Made by a program: the position numbers and the translations under genes | Shown here: piece after piece, positions 49,503 to 61,597 of the stretch | Position numbering within the stretch: position 1 is the stretch's first letter | Layout of the letters: every line of letters starts with the position of its first letter | NCBI RefSeq assembly: GCF_000328475.2 | Contig: NC_026488.1 | Location: 310,001 to 374,000, forward strand | Direction: 5' to 3' | DNA from: Mycosarcoma maydis | Lineage: Eukaryota > Basidiomycota > Ustilaginomycetes > Ustilaginales | DNA: 64,000 nt | Notes under the pieces: model-generated | The model's database searches: none | Told to the model about the DNA's origin: nothing | The model's input: only the letters and a program-made list of their open reading frames with translations

Positions 49503-49728
49503 CACATCGCAAAAAAAAGATTTTCTTACGCGTGATACAGACCGCAAGGCAGACGGTCTGCCTTAACCCTTCTGCACGTGGTCTGAAAGACAGACCGTCT
49601 GCCTTAACCGTCTGTACAAGGTTTAACAGGCAGACCGTCTGCCTTAACCTTCTGTACATGTTTTAAAAGGCAGACCGTCTGCCTCACTCTCTGTATCACG
49701 CGTAAGAAAATCTTTTTTTTGCGATGTG
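49503..49728. mobile_element. 226-bp MITE-like element with perfect 38-bp terminal inverted repeats
   Basis: Left arm 49503-49540 (begins CACATCGCAAAAAAAAGA) and right arm 49691-49728 are exact reverse complements over 38 bp. Immediately outside both ends is AAT, a possible 3-bp target-site duplication as in PIF/Harbinger-type elements. Inside are four tandem repeats with a period of about 40 bp, each with a 15-bp palindrome GGCAGAC(C/G)GTCTGCC (starts 49548, 49589, 49629 and 49669; the second begins GACAGAC). No ORF codes a transposase, so it would be non-autonomous. The near-identical arms suggest recent activity or insertion. Confidence 0.85.
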
Positions 49729-49953
49729 AATATTATCTTATTGCCGGCAAATGACGCCTTTACGTTGCTCATCATGTCACTCTTTCGGGGTATTCGGTAT
49801 TTGTATACTGAACACGACCCCACTCGGGCAAAAGTCACTTGCCATACTGCTTCTTTTCATGGATGATGGGGATGCAAATCGCATGACATAGCCACTTCAA
49901 TGATGCGCTGACGTCGAAGCCAAACAAATAGTTTTTATCCAGCTGAGTCGCGC

Positions 49954-51166
49954 TCAACGTCCAATACGAACCACCTTCTTTCTTTGCCTACGTCCGAGGT
50001 TGAGCGGGTTCATGGGATCCTTTTTCTTTGCGGCTGCTTCGTCCTGTGTCTCCTCTTCCTCCTCATCTTCGTCGTTGCCACCGAGCCCCATACCGCCCAG
50101 CATGCCACCCAGACCTCCGAGCGCATCGGCTCCCGGCATGCCAGGTGGCATACCGCCCATCGCTTCGGCAAGATTCATGTTGAGCAGTCCACCTTCAATG
50201 GCAGGCGAGTGTGCTGGTAGACGTGCTTCCAATGTAGGCGGAAACTGGATTTTAGCCAGCCGCTCGCGGATCGGGTTAGGGTTCGGATCGCGCTTAGCTT
50301 GAACGAATTGCTTGCGCTGCTCTTTCGTCAGTGTTGGCTTGGAAGCGCCAGTGGCGCTGCTCGAAGCGACAGCAGCAGCTTTCTTTTTGTTCTTCCTGCT
50401 AGCTCCCGCACCAGTGTCAGCAGCATCCGACGATCCACCTGCGGTAGCCTTGGCGTTTTCAGCAAGGGCTTGCTTCTTCATTGTCGATGGACGGACACGT
50501 TTTTTGCGAGGTTCGAGCGTAGGCGGCTTTCCGCCGCAGTTGGGCTGAATCGTCTCTGCAACAGCATCGAAAAGCTGCTTCTTGCTTGCCAAACGGCTGT
50601 TGATCGGCTCGCCATCGTCGTTGAATAGCTGCACTTTGACTCTTCCTGGATTCTCCCAATCTTGGGGATGCGTCTTGAAGGGTTCCTGAACATACTTGAG
50701 CTCGAGTCGACCCACGGCTTTCGCGATCCACAGCTGCGTGGGGAAAGCGCTCGACTTCTCATAAGAGACACGTCGGCAGCCTTTACCGTAGTGACGCTTG
50801 GCGTCAAAATAAATCGGGTAGATGCTCACCCACTTTTTGAATTCACCATCATCTTTCCCCTTGGATCCACTGGCGCCGGCAAGGCCGGCAGGAGGGCGGG
50901 ATGCACCAAAGTCGCCAGAGCCAGGAGCTTGGCCCATCTGCTCCATCATCTTTTGGAAAGCAGCCATCTGGTCGGCTTGCGATGCACCTGCCTGTTGTGC
51001 CTGTGAGACGGCGGGTGACGCGATGGTTGGCAGATCGAACTGTAAAGTTAATTGAAAGATCGCAGGAACGAGTGTCAGATGCCTGATGCGTTGGCGCATG
51101 GATTCGCCACCCAGTACTAACCTCAAAGTCATCATCAAAATCTTCCGCAGTTGCTTTGGGTGGCAT
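49954..51166 (-). CDS. SEC65: SRP19 subunit of the signal recognition particle (Sec65)
   Basis: Two exons: 51122-51166 (MPPKATAEDFDDDFE) and 49954-51039, intron 51040-51121 (GTTAGT...TTTACAG, 82 nt), in phase, 376 residues. The SRP19 domain (about 85-185) has WVSIYPIYFDAKRHYGKGCRRV, LWIAKAVGRLELKYVQEP, HPQDWENPGRVKVQL. SRP19 binds the tips of helices 6 and 8 of SRP RNA so that SRP54 can bind, in co-translational targeting to the ER. The C-terminal part is Lys/Ala-rich, then Gly/Met-rich (MGGMPPGMPGADALGGLGGM), acidic (NDEDEEEEE) and ends in a basic tail, longer than the ~270-residue yeast Sec65. It is divergent from CCA1. Confidence 0.92.
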
Positions 51167-51648
51167 CTTGAATGTCCGTCAAAAGAGAAAGTCGTCTGTT
51201 CGACTTTTCCGATATGATCGCTGGAATGAGCTTGGTTGTCAGTAAAGACGGGAGGTAAGCGACCGTTTTCCCGAGGTGCGGCATTCGTGATTCACGATTA
51301 TGTGCTGCTGCACAGTCACGAGTGAAACAGCGCTGTCGCCACGTGACTCGCACTGACTCGCAAGACAATCGTGAATTCTACCGCGCGAGTGGAATTTCTT
51401 CCAAAAGCGCAGTTCAGCTTAACGTTGACTTAGTATAAGACGTGTTGAGTGTGGAGGCTCGACTGTGCTGCGGTCTTGACACTTTGCAACCACCTACACT
51501 CACGACTCTCGCAAAGCATCCTTGGCAGCGCCACCACCATAAAGCTGTAAGACCATCCGGATCCGACATTTTCATATTCGAAGTTACGGACTTTGTTCCG
51601 TGAACAGTGGCCTAGGAAAGCGATGGCTCCAAGCCTGGCTTGAATGGC
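51167..51648. other. Divergent intergenic region SEC65/CCA1
   Basis: 482 nt to the earliest in-frame ATG of CCA1. A heptamer-type ATTCGTGATTCACGATTATG lies at about 51285. Probable shared promoter. Confidence 0.5.
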
Positions 51649-53940
51649 ATGTCTTTGACCTGCTTCCGCACTTGGCTTGGAAAACCATTGATCCCAACAC
51701 GGATTCTGAGCGCTACCTCAGTAACTTGTACACCCCGAACTGCAACCCGTCTTGTATACTTTCCTTCTTATACAGTACAGCTGTGCTCGCTCGTCACTAT
51801 GAGCCGAGGTGCGCAGATCCAGTTGACCGAGCAGGAAGAAGCCATCTGCCAGCTTCTCGACCAGACATGCTCATACATCTATCGCGAACGACCCAACATC
51901 CCGGAAATCGACTCGACCCAAACAAGCGGCGATGGATCGCAAGCCTGTGAAGCCCGCATTGCTGGAGGATGGGTGCGCGACAAGCTTCTCGCGCGCGACT
52001 CTGACGACCTCGATATTTCGCTGTCCACTTTAACCGGCAACGCATTTGCCCTCTACCTCAAGCACTACCTCTCATCGTCCGCGTTTGCATCATCTCCTCT
52101 CTCTCGCTCGCCATTTTTCAGTGAAGAGGGCTCAGAGATGGGCCGCATCGGCAAGATTGCTGCCAATCCAGAGCAAAGCAAGAACCTGGAGACAGCGACA
52201 GCACGGGTGCTTGGTCTGTCGCTCGACTTTGTCAACCTACGTAAGGAGACATACGATCCAGGGTCGAGGATACCGACCATGACCTTCGGAACACCAAAGG
52301 AGGATGCAGAGCGTCGTGATATCACCATCAATTCGCTGCTGTACAACGTACATACCAGGCAGGTGGAGGATCATACTGGTCTGGGACTTCAGGATTTGGC
52401 CAGTGGATTGATACGGACGCCGCTCCCACCGCTCACTACTTTCCTCGACGATCCGCTTAGAGTGCTTCGCTGCGTACGCTTCGCTAGTCGCTTTACATAC
52501 GAATTGCATCCTACCATCATCCGCTGTCTCACAGGTGCAAAGGTAGCAGACGGCACGGATAACGACGCAGACTCAAGCCTTGCTCAACTTGCGAGTAGCG
52601 ACGATCCAAGGATCTCCGTCCAAGGAAAAGCGGGTGTAGAATTCGGCAGAGATCAAATTCGAGATGCACTGGTTAGCAAGGTATCAAGGGAGCGGTTTGG
52701 TATCGAGGTCGATAAGATGATAAAAGGTCCACAGCCTCTGCTTGCATTGCTCCTTCTTCATCGATTGGAGCTCTTCCCACTTGTGTTTCATCCGCCGCCG
52801 TCCGCGGGTAATTTGTACGAGGCTAGTGCATCGGCCCCGGCGAGCAAGCTCGGGCAGCCTGCATCAGATTCGTTAGCCCTCAACGCCGCTCGACTACTGG
52901 ATGCCATCCTAGCCGGCAAACCGCTCCAAGATGCTTCCACAGTCAACCAAGCGGTTCCCTTGGACAATCTTCGTATCGCAGACGGACGCAACGATGAAAA
53001 TAAGTCGGACCTCGCTCGCACCTTCTCATCGATTCCACCATCACCCGTACCCCGAGCAGTGTTTGAAGCGCTTCCATCCGATCTTCTCTCCCGTTGGACT
53101 ACTGCGTCCTTATGTTCAGAAGAACGCAGACGACTCTGGATTTCGGTCGCTTTGCTTCCACTGCGACACCTGATGTACGAAGAAAAGAAGAACAAATTTT
53201 TCTGGGCTGGCGAAAGCGTCATTGCCAACGGGCTCAAATTGGGTACTAAGACGTTGAAGGAGCCAGTGACGTCTCTGCACCGGTGCATGGAGCTGCTACC
53301 CCTGGGTCGCAGAGTGCTCTCCTCTGAGCGGGCCTGTTCGAATGCCGACTCGGAAGCGCTCGATAAGATGCTCCATCTACCTCGCGGACTAAGTGTCAAA
53401 TCTCGACTCGGGCTATTGCTTCGTAACCAATACGTGACCAATCCATTACTGCAACTGCGACCAGAACCTGCGCTGCTGCTATCGTTTATCTCGGAGCTGC
53501 TCGACGTTTGGCAGTGCCACACAGACCACGACACAACCACGCTCGCTCCACTTGAGCAACAAACGACGCAGCTGGCATCCGATTACGCACAGTTCTGGTA
53601 CCTCATTCAAATGTGGAATTTGGTCGAGCGCGCGGCGGAGAAACCTGTGTTGGACGGTAACGCGATAACCGCGTGTCTGGAGTGTCATCCAAGACTCATC
53701 TCTCAGATCCAGATGTATGTGCTTGGCTGGCAGTATGACCGCGACCACTTGGGCCCAGGGTCGGAAGAGGAGTGCAAGGCTTGGTTGAAAGGCGAATGGG
53801 AAAAGGGGGGCATTGTACCCTTCGATCAGCGGCCGGCGCCTCCGCCGGCGAAAGGAGACAAGGCCAAGAAGAAGTCAGCGATCGTGGCTCAAATGCGCGC
53901 CGATGAGCCCGATCGTAGCAAGCGTCAGAAGAGCGAGTAA
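51649..53940 (+). CDS. CCA1: tRNA nucleotidyltransferase (CCA-adding enzyme), two possible starts
   Basis: From the ATG at 51799 the protein is 713 residues. An earlier in-frame ATG at 51649 adds 50 residues rich in Arg/Thr/Ser/Leu without Asp or Glu, presequence-like. In yeast, one CCA1 gene makes mitochondrial and cytosolic/nuclear forms from alternative starts, so I give the longer span. Numbering from 51799: GGWVRD (56-61) and the metal-binding DxD region SDDLDIS (68-74) of class II nucleotidyltransferases, then the RRDITINSLLYN motif, the DDPLRVLRCVRFASRF motif that selects nucleotides, and an extended C-terminus. It adds CCA to all tRNA 3' ends. A basic C-terminal tail (KGDKAKKKSAIVAQ) may be nuclear-localising. 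Divergent from SEC65. Confidence 0.94.
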   Translation: MSLTCFRTWLGKPLIPTRILSATSVTCTPRTATRLVYFPSYTVQLCSLVTMSRGAQIQLTEQEEAICQLLDQTCSYIYRERPNIPEIDSTQTSGDGSQACEARIAGGWVRDKLLARDSDDLDISLSTLTGNAFALYLKHYLSSSAFASSPLSRSPFFSEEGSEMGRIGKIAANPEQSKNLETATARVLGLSLDFVNLRKETYDPGSRIPTMTFGTPKEDAERRDITINSLLYNVHTRQVEDHTGLGLQDLASGLIRTPLPPLTTFLDDPLRVLRCVRFASRFTYELHPTIIRCLTGAKVADGTDNDADSSLAQLASSDDPRISVQGKAGVEFGRDQIRDALVSKVSRERFGIEVDKMIKGPQPLLALLLLHRLELFPLVFHPPPSAGNLYEASASAPASKLGQPASDSLALNAARLLDAILAGKPLQDASTVNQAVPLDNLRIADGRNDENKSDLARTFSSIPPSPVPRAVFEALPSDLLSRWTTASLCSEERRRLWISVALLPLRHLMYEEKKNKFFWAGESVIANGLKLGTKTLKEPVTSLHRCMELLPLGRRVLSSERACSNADSEALDKMLHLPRGLSVKSRLGLLLRNQYVTNPLLQLRPEPALLLSFISELLDVWQCHTDHDTTTLAPLEQQTTQLASDYAQFWYLIQMWNLVERAAEKPVLDGNAITACLECHPRLISQIQMYVLGWQYDRDHLGPGSEEECKAWLKGEWEKGGIVPFDQRPAPPPAKGDKAKKKSAIVAQMRADEPDRSKRQKSE

Positions 53941-54081
53941 TTCCACACCAACCGATCGCAATCATTTCTACTATCTTGGTCTCCTAGCGTGATTACTCGC
54001 CTGTCTGAATACCGTGATCTCGTCAAGTGGCAGAATGCATAAAAGTCAGGGGTATATTGAAACTCGATGCAACACATCGAT

Positions 54082-56144
<2,063 letters not shown>

Positions 56145-56521
56145 ATGGCACAAGGATTTAAGCCAGCCAAAGCGAAGAAAGCGGCGACCTCGCCAAAGTC
56201 CGGCTCGAAGGCTAAATCTGGCCCTAAACGTGGTCGTAAGTAGAAGGGCGCCCGCGTTCAAAATTGATTGCTCGAACAATGATCTAGCTGACACTGCTCT
56301 TCCATCATGATGAACTCCTAAACACAGCTCGAGTGATCGCGCCAAAGAAGAAAGCAGCAGTACAGGCAGCCAAGACAAAGCAGAAGCAGACTGCATCCAT
56401 CACGGCCAGGATCGAGCAGGAGATGGTCAGTCGAGCATCCAAAGGTGGACCGCTCACCATTATGAAGAAAGCGGCAGACGGCGATGCGGATGACAAGAAG
56501 AAGAACCAGAACAAAAAGTAG
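56145..56521 (+). CDS. UPF0390 small basic protein (C19orf53-like)
   Basis: Two exons, 56145-56235 and 56328-56521, intron 56236-56327 (GTAAGT donor, CTCCTAAACACAG acceptor), in phase, 94 residues. The first exon gives [12 protein letters not shown]; the second [21 protein letters not shown], then [14 protein letters not shown]. These blocks match the UPF0390 family (human Leydig cell tumour 10 kDa protein homologue, C19orf53), with the MAQG start and the RVIAPKK motif. The protein is highly basic (Lys-rich at both ends). Function is not established; a nucleolar or RNA-associated role is often suspected from the charge. The unspliced ORFs each end early, so the intron is needed. Confidence 0.85.
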
Positions 56522-57609
56522 AGGCAAAGGCAGTTTTTGACGTCAATCCACCTCGACTCATCTGAAGCGTTGCATACGCTCGCAGATATTTATGGTTTCG
56601 CTCCTGCACACATCGGCACCGCCAATCCTCGAGCACAATGACGGCAAGTCTCCCTAGAGGCCAGCTTCATTGCACAACCTAGCACAACCTAGTTCATCGC
56701 TCATCCTGCCTCACGTTGGCCCAGTCATTCTACGCTCATGCAACCCACGACCTTATCTCTATACTTTTAAATCCGCTCGCCCATTCCAACACCAGCTCGT
56801 CTTGGTTACATGGGACACTTTAATCCGTATCATTTGCGCGCTACTGATGGCTTTGTGCTTCCTTGATCTGTCCAGCAAGCTTTCTTGTGAGGCAATCAAT
56901 CGTGTATGGCCTGCATCACAGCTGGAAGGACGGCGCCAGGAGCCTGAATTCAAGAGCCACGGGCAAAGGCTCAAAATGTTAGAGCGTTGTACGGTCTTGG
57001 TTGAGGGCTCATCACGTGACTATTCACGACGCGAAATAAACACTGCGAAAATGCAACACTTTTTGACGGCATCTCTCTCGTCTCTCACTCGTGACTGTCT
57101 GCGCCCATCTTCGTCCGTTAAAATTGCTTTCAGAGCATGCTCAGAGGCAGAGATGTCGGTCGGCTCATGAGTCACGAGTGTTGTGCGTAGGATATACAAT
57201 CACGAATTGCACAGCAGACAGCCCAAACACGCGCTCTATTGCACGTTTACCCTCGACACGTTAGCGTCACCAACTCCATTCGTGATCATTCGTGTGAGCT
57301 CAAAAAAAAAGGAAGCCAGACCAACACCCACAGCACGACTCTGAGGCTAAACTGACCAACACATCCTGAAGCGGTACGTGGTGGCCAATTTTCCCTGACT
57401 TCTTCATCATCATCATCAACAACATTTGGACCATCACCATTGATCACGACAGCTTTCGACGAGCAACGCCTGTAGCATCTGGTGATCGTTTTTGCGACGC
57501 GTCTTTCCATCCGGCGCTGAGCCTTCCGCCCAGGGCGGTCAAACCTACAGCCTTACCGAAGCGCGCCGAATCAATCTCTCTACGGCTTCCACATACTGAA
57601 TCCACCGCG
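56522..57609. other. Intergenic region UPF0390 to BRN1
   Basis: About 1.1 kb. The ORF at 56670-57170 has no family similarity and no special start context; I do not call it. It contains CATCATCATCATCAACAAC near 57404 and C/T-rich sequence before the BRN1 ATG. Confidence 0.5.
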
Positions 57610-60600
57610 ATGCCGTCTCGAAACTCGTCTGCTTCTTCCTCACGCGCTCCGCTCGAGGAATCGCGTGTCGCCAATCGATCCATCTCGTCATCCTTTGCCA
57701 GCACCAAAGCCTCACTTTCCGGCAAGACATCATCTTCGAGAAAGAGCTCGGCCCAATCTAGCTCATCATCGTCCAAGTCTCGCTCCGCTTCCGGAAAGCA
57801 TCGCGGTCGATTCGATGATGACGATGACATTGCAGAAAACGACGAAGATGAGGAGGACAATGGCGCTGACGACTACGACCAAGAGGACGAAAAAGGCCAT
57901 CGCCAGTCCAATGGCCGCAAACCTTCCGCTTCATTGTCCAGATCCGAATCCAAGCCGCGCTCAGGACCATCCAGCCGTCAGCCGTCAGCAACCAACAATG
58001 CCAATCGCTCCATTCTCGCGCGATCCAATCCCAACGCGTCCATCCTTATGGGCAATGCTGCCAACACATCCATCGCCTTTCAGAACTCGCGCGTCGCAGC
58101 CCTTGCTCGATCGCATGTCGTCGTCGACGCTTCTTCTATCATGCGCCCTCGAGGTCAGGTCGGACATGCAGCCGCCAATGCTGCACCCGGAAGTAGCGAT
58201 CCCAAAGCCGCAAGCTCCACTGCCGCTTCTCTGAATGTTGACACTTCCAGCTTCGAAGAGTGGATGAAGATGGCGACCGACAACAAGATCAACTCGACCA
58301 ACACCTGGCAATTTGCCCTTATCGACTACTTTCACGACATGTCGCTCCTCCGTAACGAAAGCGGCGACGGAAGTATCAACTTCCAGAAGGCCTCGTGCAC
58401 TCTCGACGGATGTGTCAAAGTCTGGACTTCTCGTGTTGACTCGGTCGTTGTCGAGACTGGAAAGCTCCTCTCTGGTCTCCAAGACGACATTGATCAAGCC
58501 TCGCGCAAAGATAAGCACGGCAACGAGCAGGGAGACGACGACGACGCCGAAGATGACGACGAAGACGGCAATGGCAATCCTACGCGGAAGCGAAAGAGGA
58601 ACAAGGAGGCCACCCTCGCCAAGACGTTTGGTCACATCCAGATCAAAAAGTTTGAGCTTGAATTCACCGTCGACCCCCTCTTCAAGAAGACGTCTGCCGA
58701 TTTTGACGAGGGCGGCGCCAGCGGTTTGTTGATGAACCATTTGGGCGTCGATTCCTCCATGGCAGTCATCTTTGACGCCAGTGACGTAGCCGGCGTCGGC
58801 AGCGAGGAAGACCTGGCCAAGATGCTCTCGATTGGCGCAGACGGTGATGCTGACGGACAAGCCGACAATCCTGTCCAGGCCACGGCCACGGCCGAAGAGG
58901 ATGAAGACGAGCAGATCGACTTATCCAAGCTTGCCTCTAAATGGCTCGACTCAGACGACTTTGTCAACGCCGACGGAGCTGGCGACGACGTCGCTGCACT
59001 ACTGTCGCGCCGCGTCTTGTGCCCCACCCTCTGCAATTTCCGCTTCTCCAAAGACGACGACACACCTTTCGGTGTCGGTCTTGACGAATTCAATCAGCAG
59101 ACATTCCACACGGCCACTCACACCAACACGTACTACGATTCGCAAAGCGTTCCCGGAATGCGTGCTACTTCGGAAGAGTTTGACGACATCAACCCTGTTA
59201 CGGACGAGGCAGCAGGTGCGGGTGACTTCTTCGAGACCGACATGGGTGGACCCATGGACGACAACGACGACGATGGCAACGATTTCTTCGACGCACTGGA
59301 CGCTGCGCCCGCCTTCCATCACAGCGGTCCCACCATGCTCGACGGAACCACGGGCCGTGTCGACGGATACGGACCCTTTGATCCATCCGCCGGACCGTCC
59401 TCTGAGCTCGTCATGGCAATGGCCTTCAACGCGTCTACAGGCATGCCAGTAGAAGGTGCTGATGGCGAAAACGGCGGCGATCTGTTCGATTACTTTGACC
59501 GCCGCCTTATGCGCAATTGGGCCGGGCCAGAGCACTGGAAGCTTTCTCGTGTGGCTGCCTCGGGTCCTCTGGCCCTCGGTGCTTCGACGGGCGCTGCTGC
59601 TCAAGCGGCAGCAGCAGCAGCAGCAGCTCGCAAGGAGAGCAAGAAGAGCAAAGAGCCCTTTGTCATCGACTTTCTCTCTGAGGAGGGTGGCGTCAACGTC
59701 AAAGAAATTTTTGAACCGGCCAAGCAGGCCGCTGCCATCACCTTGCCGGTCAGCGCTCGCAACAAGATGGCAAATCTCGCTGCGTCATCGTCTGATGCCT
59801 ATCTGCTTCCCGAGGATCGCCATTTCAGCTCCAAACAGCTTCTGCGCCTCTTCTTGAAACCGAGGATGGCGATCAATATGCGCCACAAGGGGCAGCAGTC
59901 CGGGGGTGGCTTTGGCGTTGGCACTGACGCTGGCACTGACGCCCAGTTGTGGGCCGATGTTGCCGGAGATGCGGACGATATGGGTGGAGCAGATGGAGGC
60001 ATGCCCTTTGACACACAGTTCTTCCACGATGCGGATGATGGCTTTGATGCCAACGAAGGCGGCTTGGGTGGTCTCGACGACTCCCCAGCCAATGTCACCA
60101 CTGGCGGCGACGCTGAAGATGAGGAGCTCACACAGACACTACAGGCACTCAACCGGGTCAAGCCGGAGTACGTCAACTACGCCAAGAAGGCTAAGCGGGT
60201 CGATGTCAAGAAACTCAAGGAAAACATCTGGAAAGAGCTCGGCATTCTTGGCTCTACCACCGATGACCCTGCTGCCGTCGCAGCGAAGGCGGCTGCTGGC
60301 GATGAGGACGGCGACGAGTCCATGGCTTCGACAATCGCCGATGCATCTGGCGGTGTCAAGACATTTGAATCGGTGCTGTCTGGCTTGCAAAAGGCATATA
60401 CGCAGGACAAGATGGAAGAGATCTCAACATCGTTCTGCTTCATCTGCTTGTTGCATCTTGCCAACGAAGAAGGACTTGCGATTGACACGGGTTCCCAGGA
60501 AAAAATTGAGGCTTTCCGTGCTAGACGTGGCCGGAACAGCACAACGCCGACCAAGGGCGATGGTGCTGGAGGGTTGTTTGGCCGTCTGGCTGCGGGGAGA

Positions 60601-60759
60601 GTCATGCAAAGTAGCAGCGAAGACGATGATCTGGGCGGAGAGGATGATCTAGGCGAGCCGGTCGAGGGCGAGGAGGGCTATGAAGAGGATGAGCTGCGAG
60701 TAGGCAGGTTGTCGTCGCTGAGGATCATGAAGGATCCAAAGGCCTACCGCTCGGCGTGA
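57610..60759 (+). CDS. BRN1: Condensin complex subunit 2 (Barren/Brn1 kleisin)
   Basis: 1049 residues, no intron. Ser-rich start, then acidic stretch DDDDIAENDEDEEDNGADDYDQEDE (runs about residues 74-97), then the kleisin N-terminal part with FEEWMKMATDNKINSTNTWQ and DYFHDMSLLR, which in the family contacts Smc2. Later conserved blocks are LASKWLDSDDF, PTLCNFRFSKDD, YFDRRLMRNWAGPEHWKL, NIWKELG and the C-terminal FCFICLLHLANEEGL that binds Smc4. It acts in mitotic chromosome condensation. Acidic insertions make it longer than yeast Brn1 (754). The poly-Ala run (AAAAAAARKESKKSK) comes from a CAG array at about 59608-59625. The BRN1 ATG lies about 1.1 kb after the UPF0390 gene. Confidence 0.94.
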   Translation: MPSRNSSASSSRAPLEESRVANRSISSSFASTKASLSGKTSSSRKSSAQSSSSSSKSRSASGKHRGRFDDDDDIAENDEDEEDNGADDYDQEDEKGHRQSNGRKPSASLSRSESKPRSGPSSRQPSATNNANRSILARSNPNASILMGNAANTSIAFQNSRVAALARSHVVVDASSIMRPRGQVGHAAANAAPGSSDPKAASSTAASLNVDTSSFEEWMKMATDNKINSTNTWQFALIDYFHDMSLLRNESGDGSINFQKASCTLDGCVKVWTSRVDSVVVETGKLLSGLQDDIDQASRKDKHGNEQGDDDDAEDDDEDGNGNPTRKRKRNKEATLAKTFGHIQIKKFELEFTVDPLFKKTSADFDEGGASGLLMNHLGVDSSMAVIFDASDVAGVGSEEDLAKMLSIGADGDADGQADNPVQATATAEEDEDEQIDLSKLASKWLDSDDFVNADGAGDDVAALLSRRVLCPTLCNFRFSKDDDTPFGVGLDEFNQQTFHTATHTNTYYDSQSVPGMRATSEEFDDINPVTDEAAGAGDFFETDMGGPMDDNDDDGNDFFDALDAAPAFHHSGPTMLDGTTGRVDGYGPFDPSAGPSSELVMAMAFNASTGMPVEGADGENGGDLFDYFDRRLMRNWAGPEHWKLSRVAASGPLALGASTGAAAQAAAAAAAARKESKKSKEPFVIDFLSEEGGVNVKEIFEPAKQAAAITLPVSARNKMANLAASSSDAYLLPEDRHFSSKQLLRLFLKPRMAINMRHKGQQSGGGFGVGTDAGTDAQLWADVAGDADDMGGADGGMPFDTQFFHDADDGFDANEGGLGGLDDSPANVTTGGDAEDEELTQTLQALNRVKPEYVNYAKKAKRVDVKKLKENIWKELGILGSTTDDPAAVAAKAAAGDEDGDESMASTIADASGGVKTFESVLSGLQKAYTQDKMEEISTSFCFICLLHLANEEGLAIDTGSQEKIEAFRARRGRNSTTPTKGDGAGGLFGRLAAGRVMQSSSEDDDLGGEDDLGEPVEGEEGYEEDELRVGRLSSLRIMKDPKAYRSA

Positions 60760-60952
60760 GTCGCGATTCTCTCCTGAGCCGACTCGTGTGTTTCTTAGCG
60801 CGTTTTTGTATGTTTACGTGATTCGTGTCTCGTTGGTCGCTGTTTGCCAGCATTCAATGCATCTCTTGTAAGATGGATACAAGCACATGGCTGATGGTAA
60901 TATATCCTGGTGTATCACTCCGCTTTTGGTTGTCCATCAGCGATTCGCAGTG

Positions 60953-61597
60953 TCAGAAGCCCAGTGGATTCAATTTCGCCTCCTGGTCTACGGGCAACTT
61001 GCCCTGTTCTCTCTGCATCCACCACTCTGTATCCCAACCATCAAACACAAGTCCTAACTCTCTCCTGGCGCTTTCGGGTGAATCTGAGCCGTGAAATCCG
61101 TTCCTCGTATCGCCCAGGCCGTACTTTGCTCGAAGACTTGCGGGCATTGTATGTTTGCCGATATACGCCTTTGTGGGGCCCAGCATTGCCCTCCATTCTT
61201 TGATGGCGTTAGGGCCGTAGAGAGCGAGAGCGAGGCTGGGCCCGGAGATCATTCCTAGGATCAACCGATCGTAGTAGAAGCGGCCCCGATGCTCAGCGTA
61301 GAAGGAATGCGCGTCCAAGGAGGTCCAGAACAGCCGACGTGTGCGCGCAATCGAGAGGCGTGAGCACTTGATCAGCTTCAGGATTGAGGACACGTCCGGT
61401 TGATAGGAACACACAGAGGGTTTGATTAGTGCCAGCGTAAGTTGTACTTCTGAGCAAGCGACAGTAGACGACGCTCTTGTTTTCGATGGCCGAAGTGCGT
61501 AGAGCTGCGTGGATGAGAGGGTGGTGATGGCTCTTGATGAGCAAAACAAGCTCAGGCTCGACGCTGTGCGCGTCCATGTACTCGCTATTGATGTCAT
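60953..61597 (-). CDS. Nucleoside diphosphate kinase, NME6 type, possible mitochondrial presequence
   Basis: 214 residues from the ATG at 61597 (another in-frame ATG at 61606). The first ~45 residues (MTSIASTWTRTASSLSLFCSSRAITT) are rich in Ser/Thr/Arg with only one or two acidic residues, presequence-like. The NDK core follows: QLTLALIKP, FYAEHRGRFYYDRL, MISGPSLALALYG, MLGPTKAYIGKH, LGDTRNGFHGSDS with the catalytic His169. The blocks resemble animal NME6 more than the abundant NDK (Ynk1), with ISGP rather than the usual SSGP block and a C-terminal extension after the core. It should transfer γ-phosphate between nucleotides, or support mitochondrial nucleotides as NME6 does. The frame upstream of the ATG begins with GTG. 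Divergent from SPT20. Confidence 0.85.
   Translation of the reverse strand: MTSIASTWTRTASSLSLFCSSRAITTLSSTQLYALRPSKTRASSTVACSEVQLTLALIKPSVCSYQPDVSSILKLIKCSRLSIARTRRLFWTSLDAHSFYAEHRGRFYYDRLILGMISGPSLALALYGPNAIKEWRAMLGPTKAYIGKHTMPASLRAKYGLGDTRNGFHGSDSPESARRELGLVFDGWDTEWWMQREQGKLPVDQEAKLNPLGF

Larger units (their letters stand above)
45522..49953. other. Gene-poor region with assembly gap and MITE
   Basis: About 4.4 kb. ORFs are short, start mostly on non-ATG codons and show no family features. It contains 100 N (45631-45730), an AAT trinucleotide run (46561-46577), poly-T runs near 46629-46671 and 49446-49462, a (ATCACGC)3 array (46745-46765), an AT-leaning stretch around 47960-48120 and the inverted-repeat element at 49503-49728. 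It could be decayed transposon DNA or a long regulatory region. Confidence 0.65.

Noticed and set aside
56670..57170. 166-codon ORF upstream of BRN1
   Set aside because: No family features; probably promoter and leader sequence.
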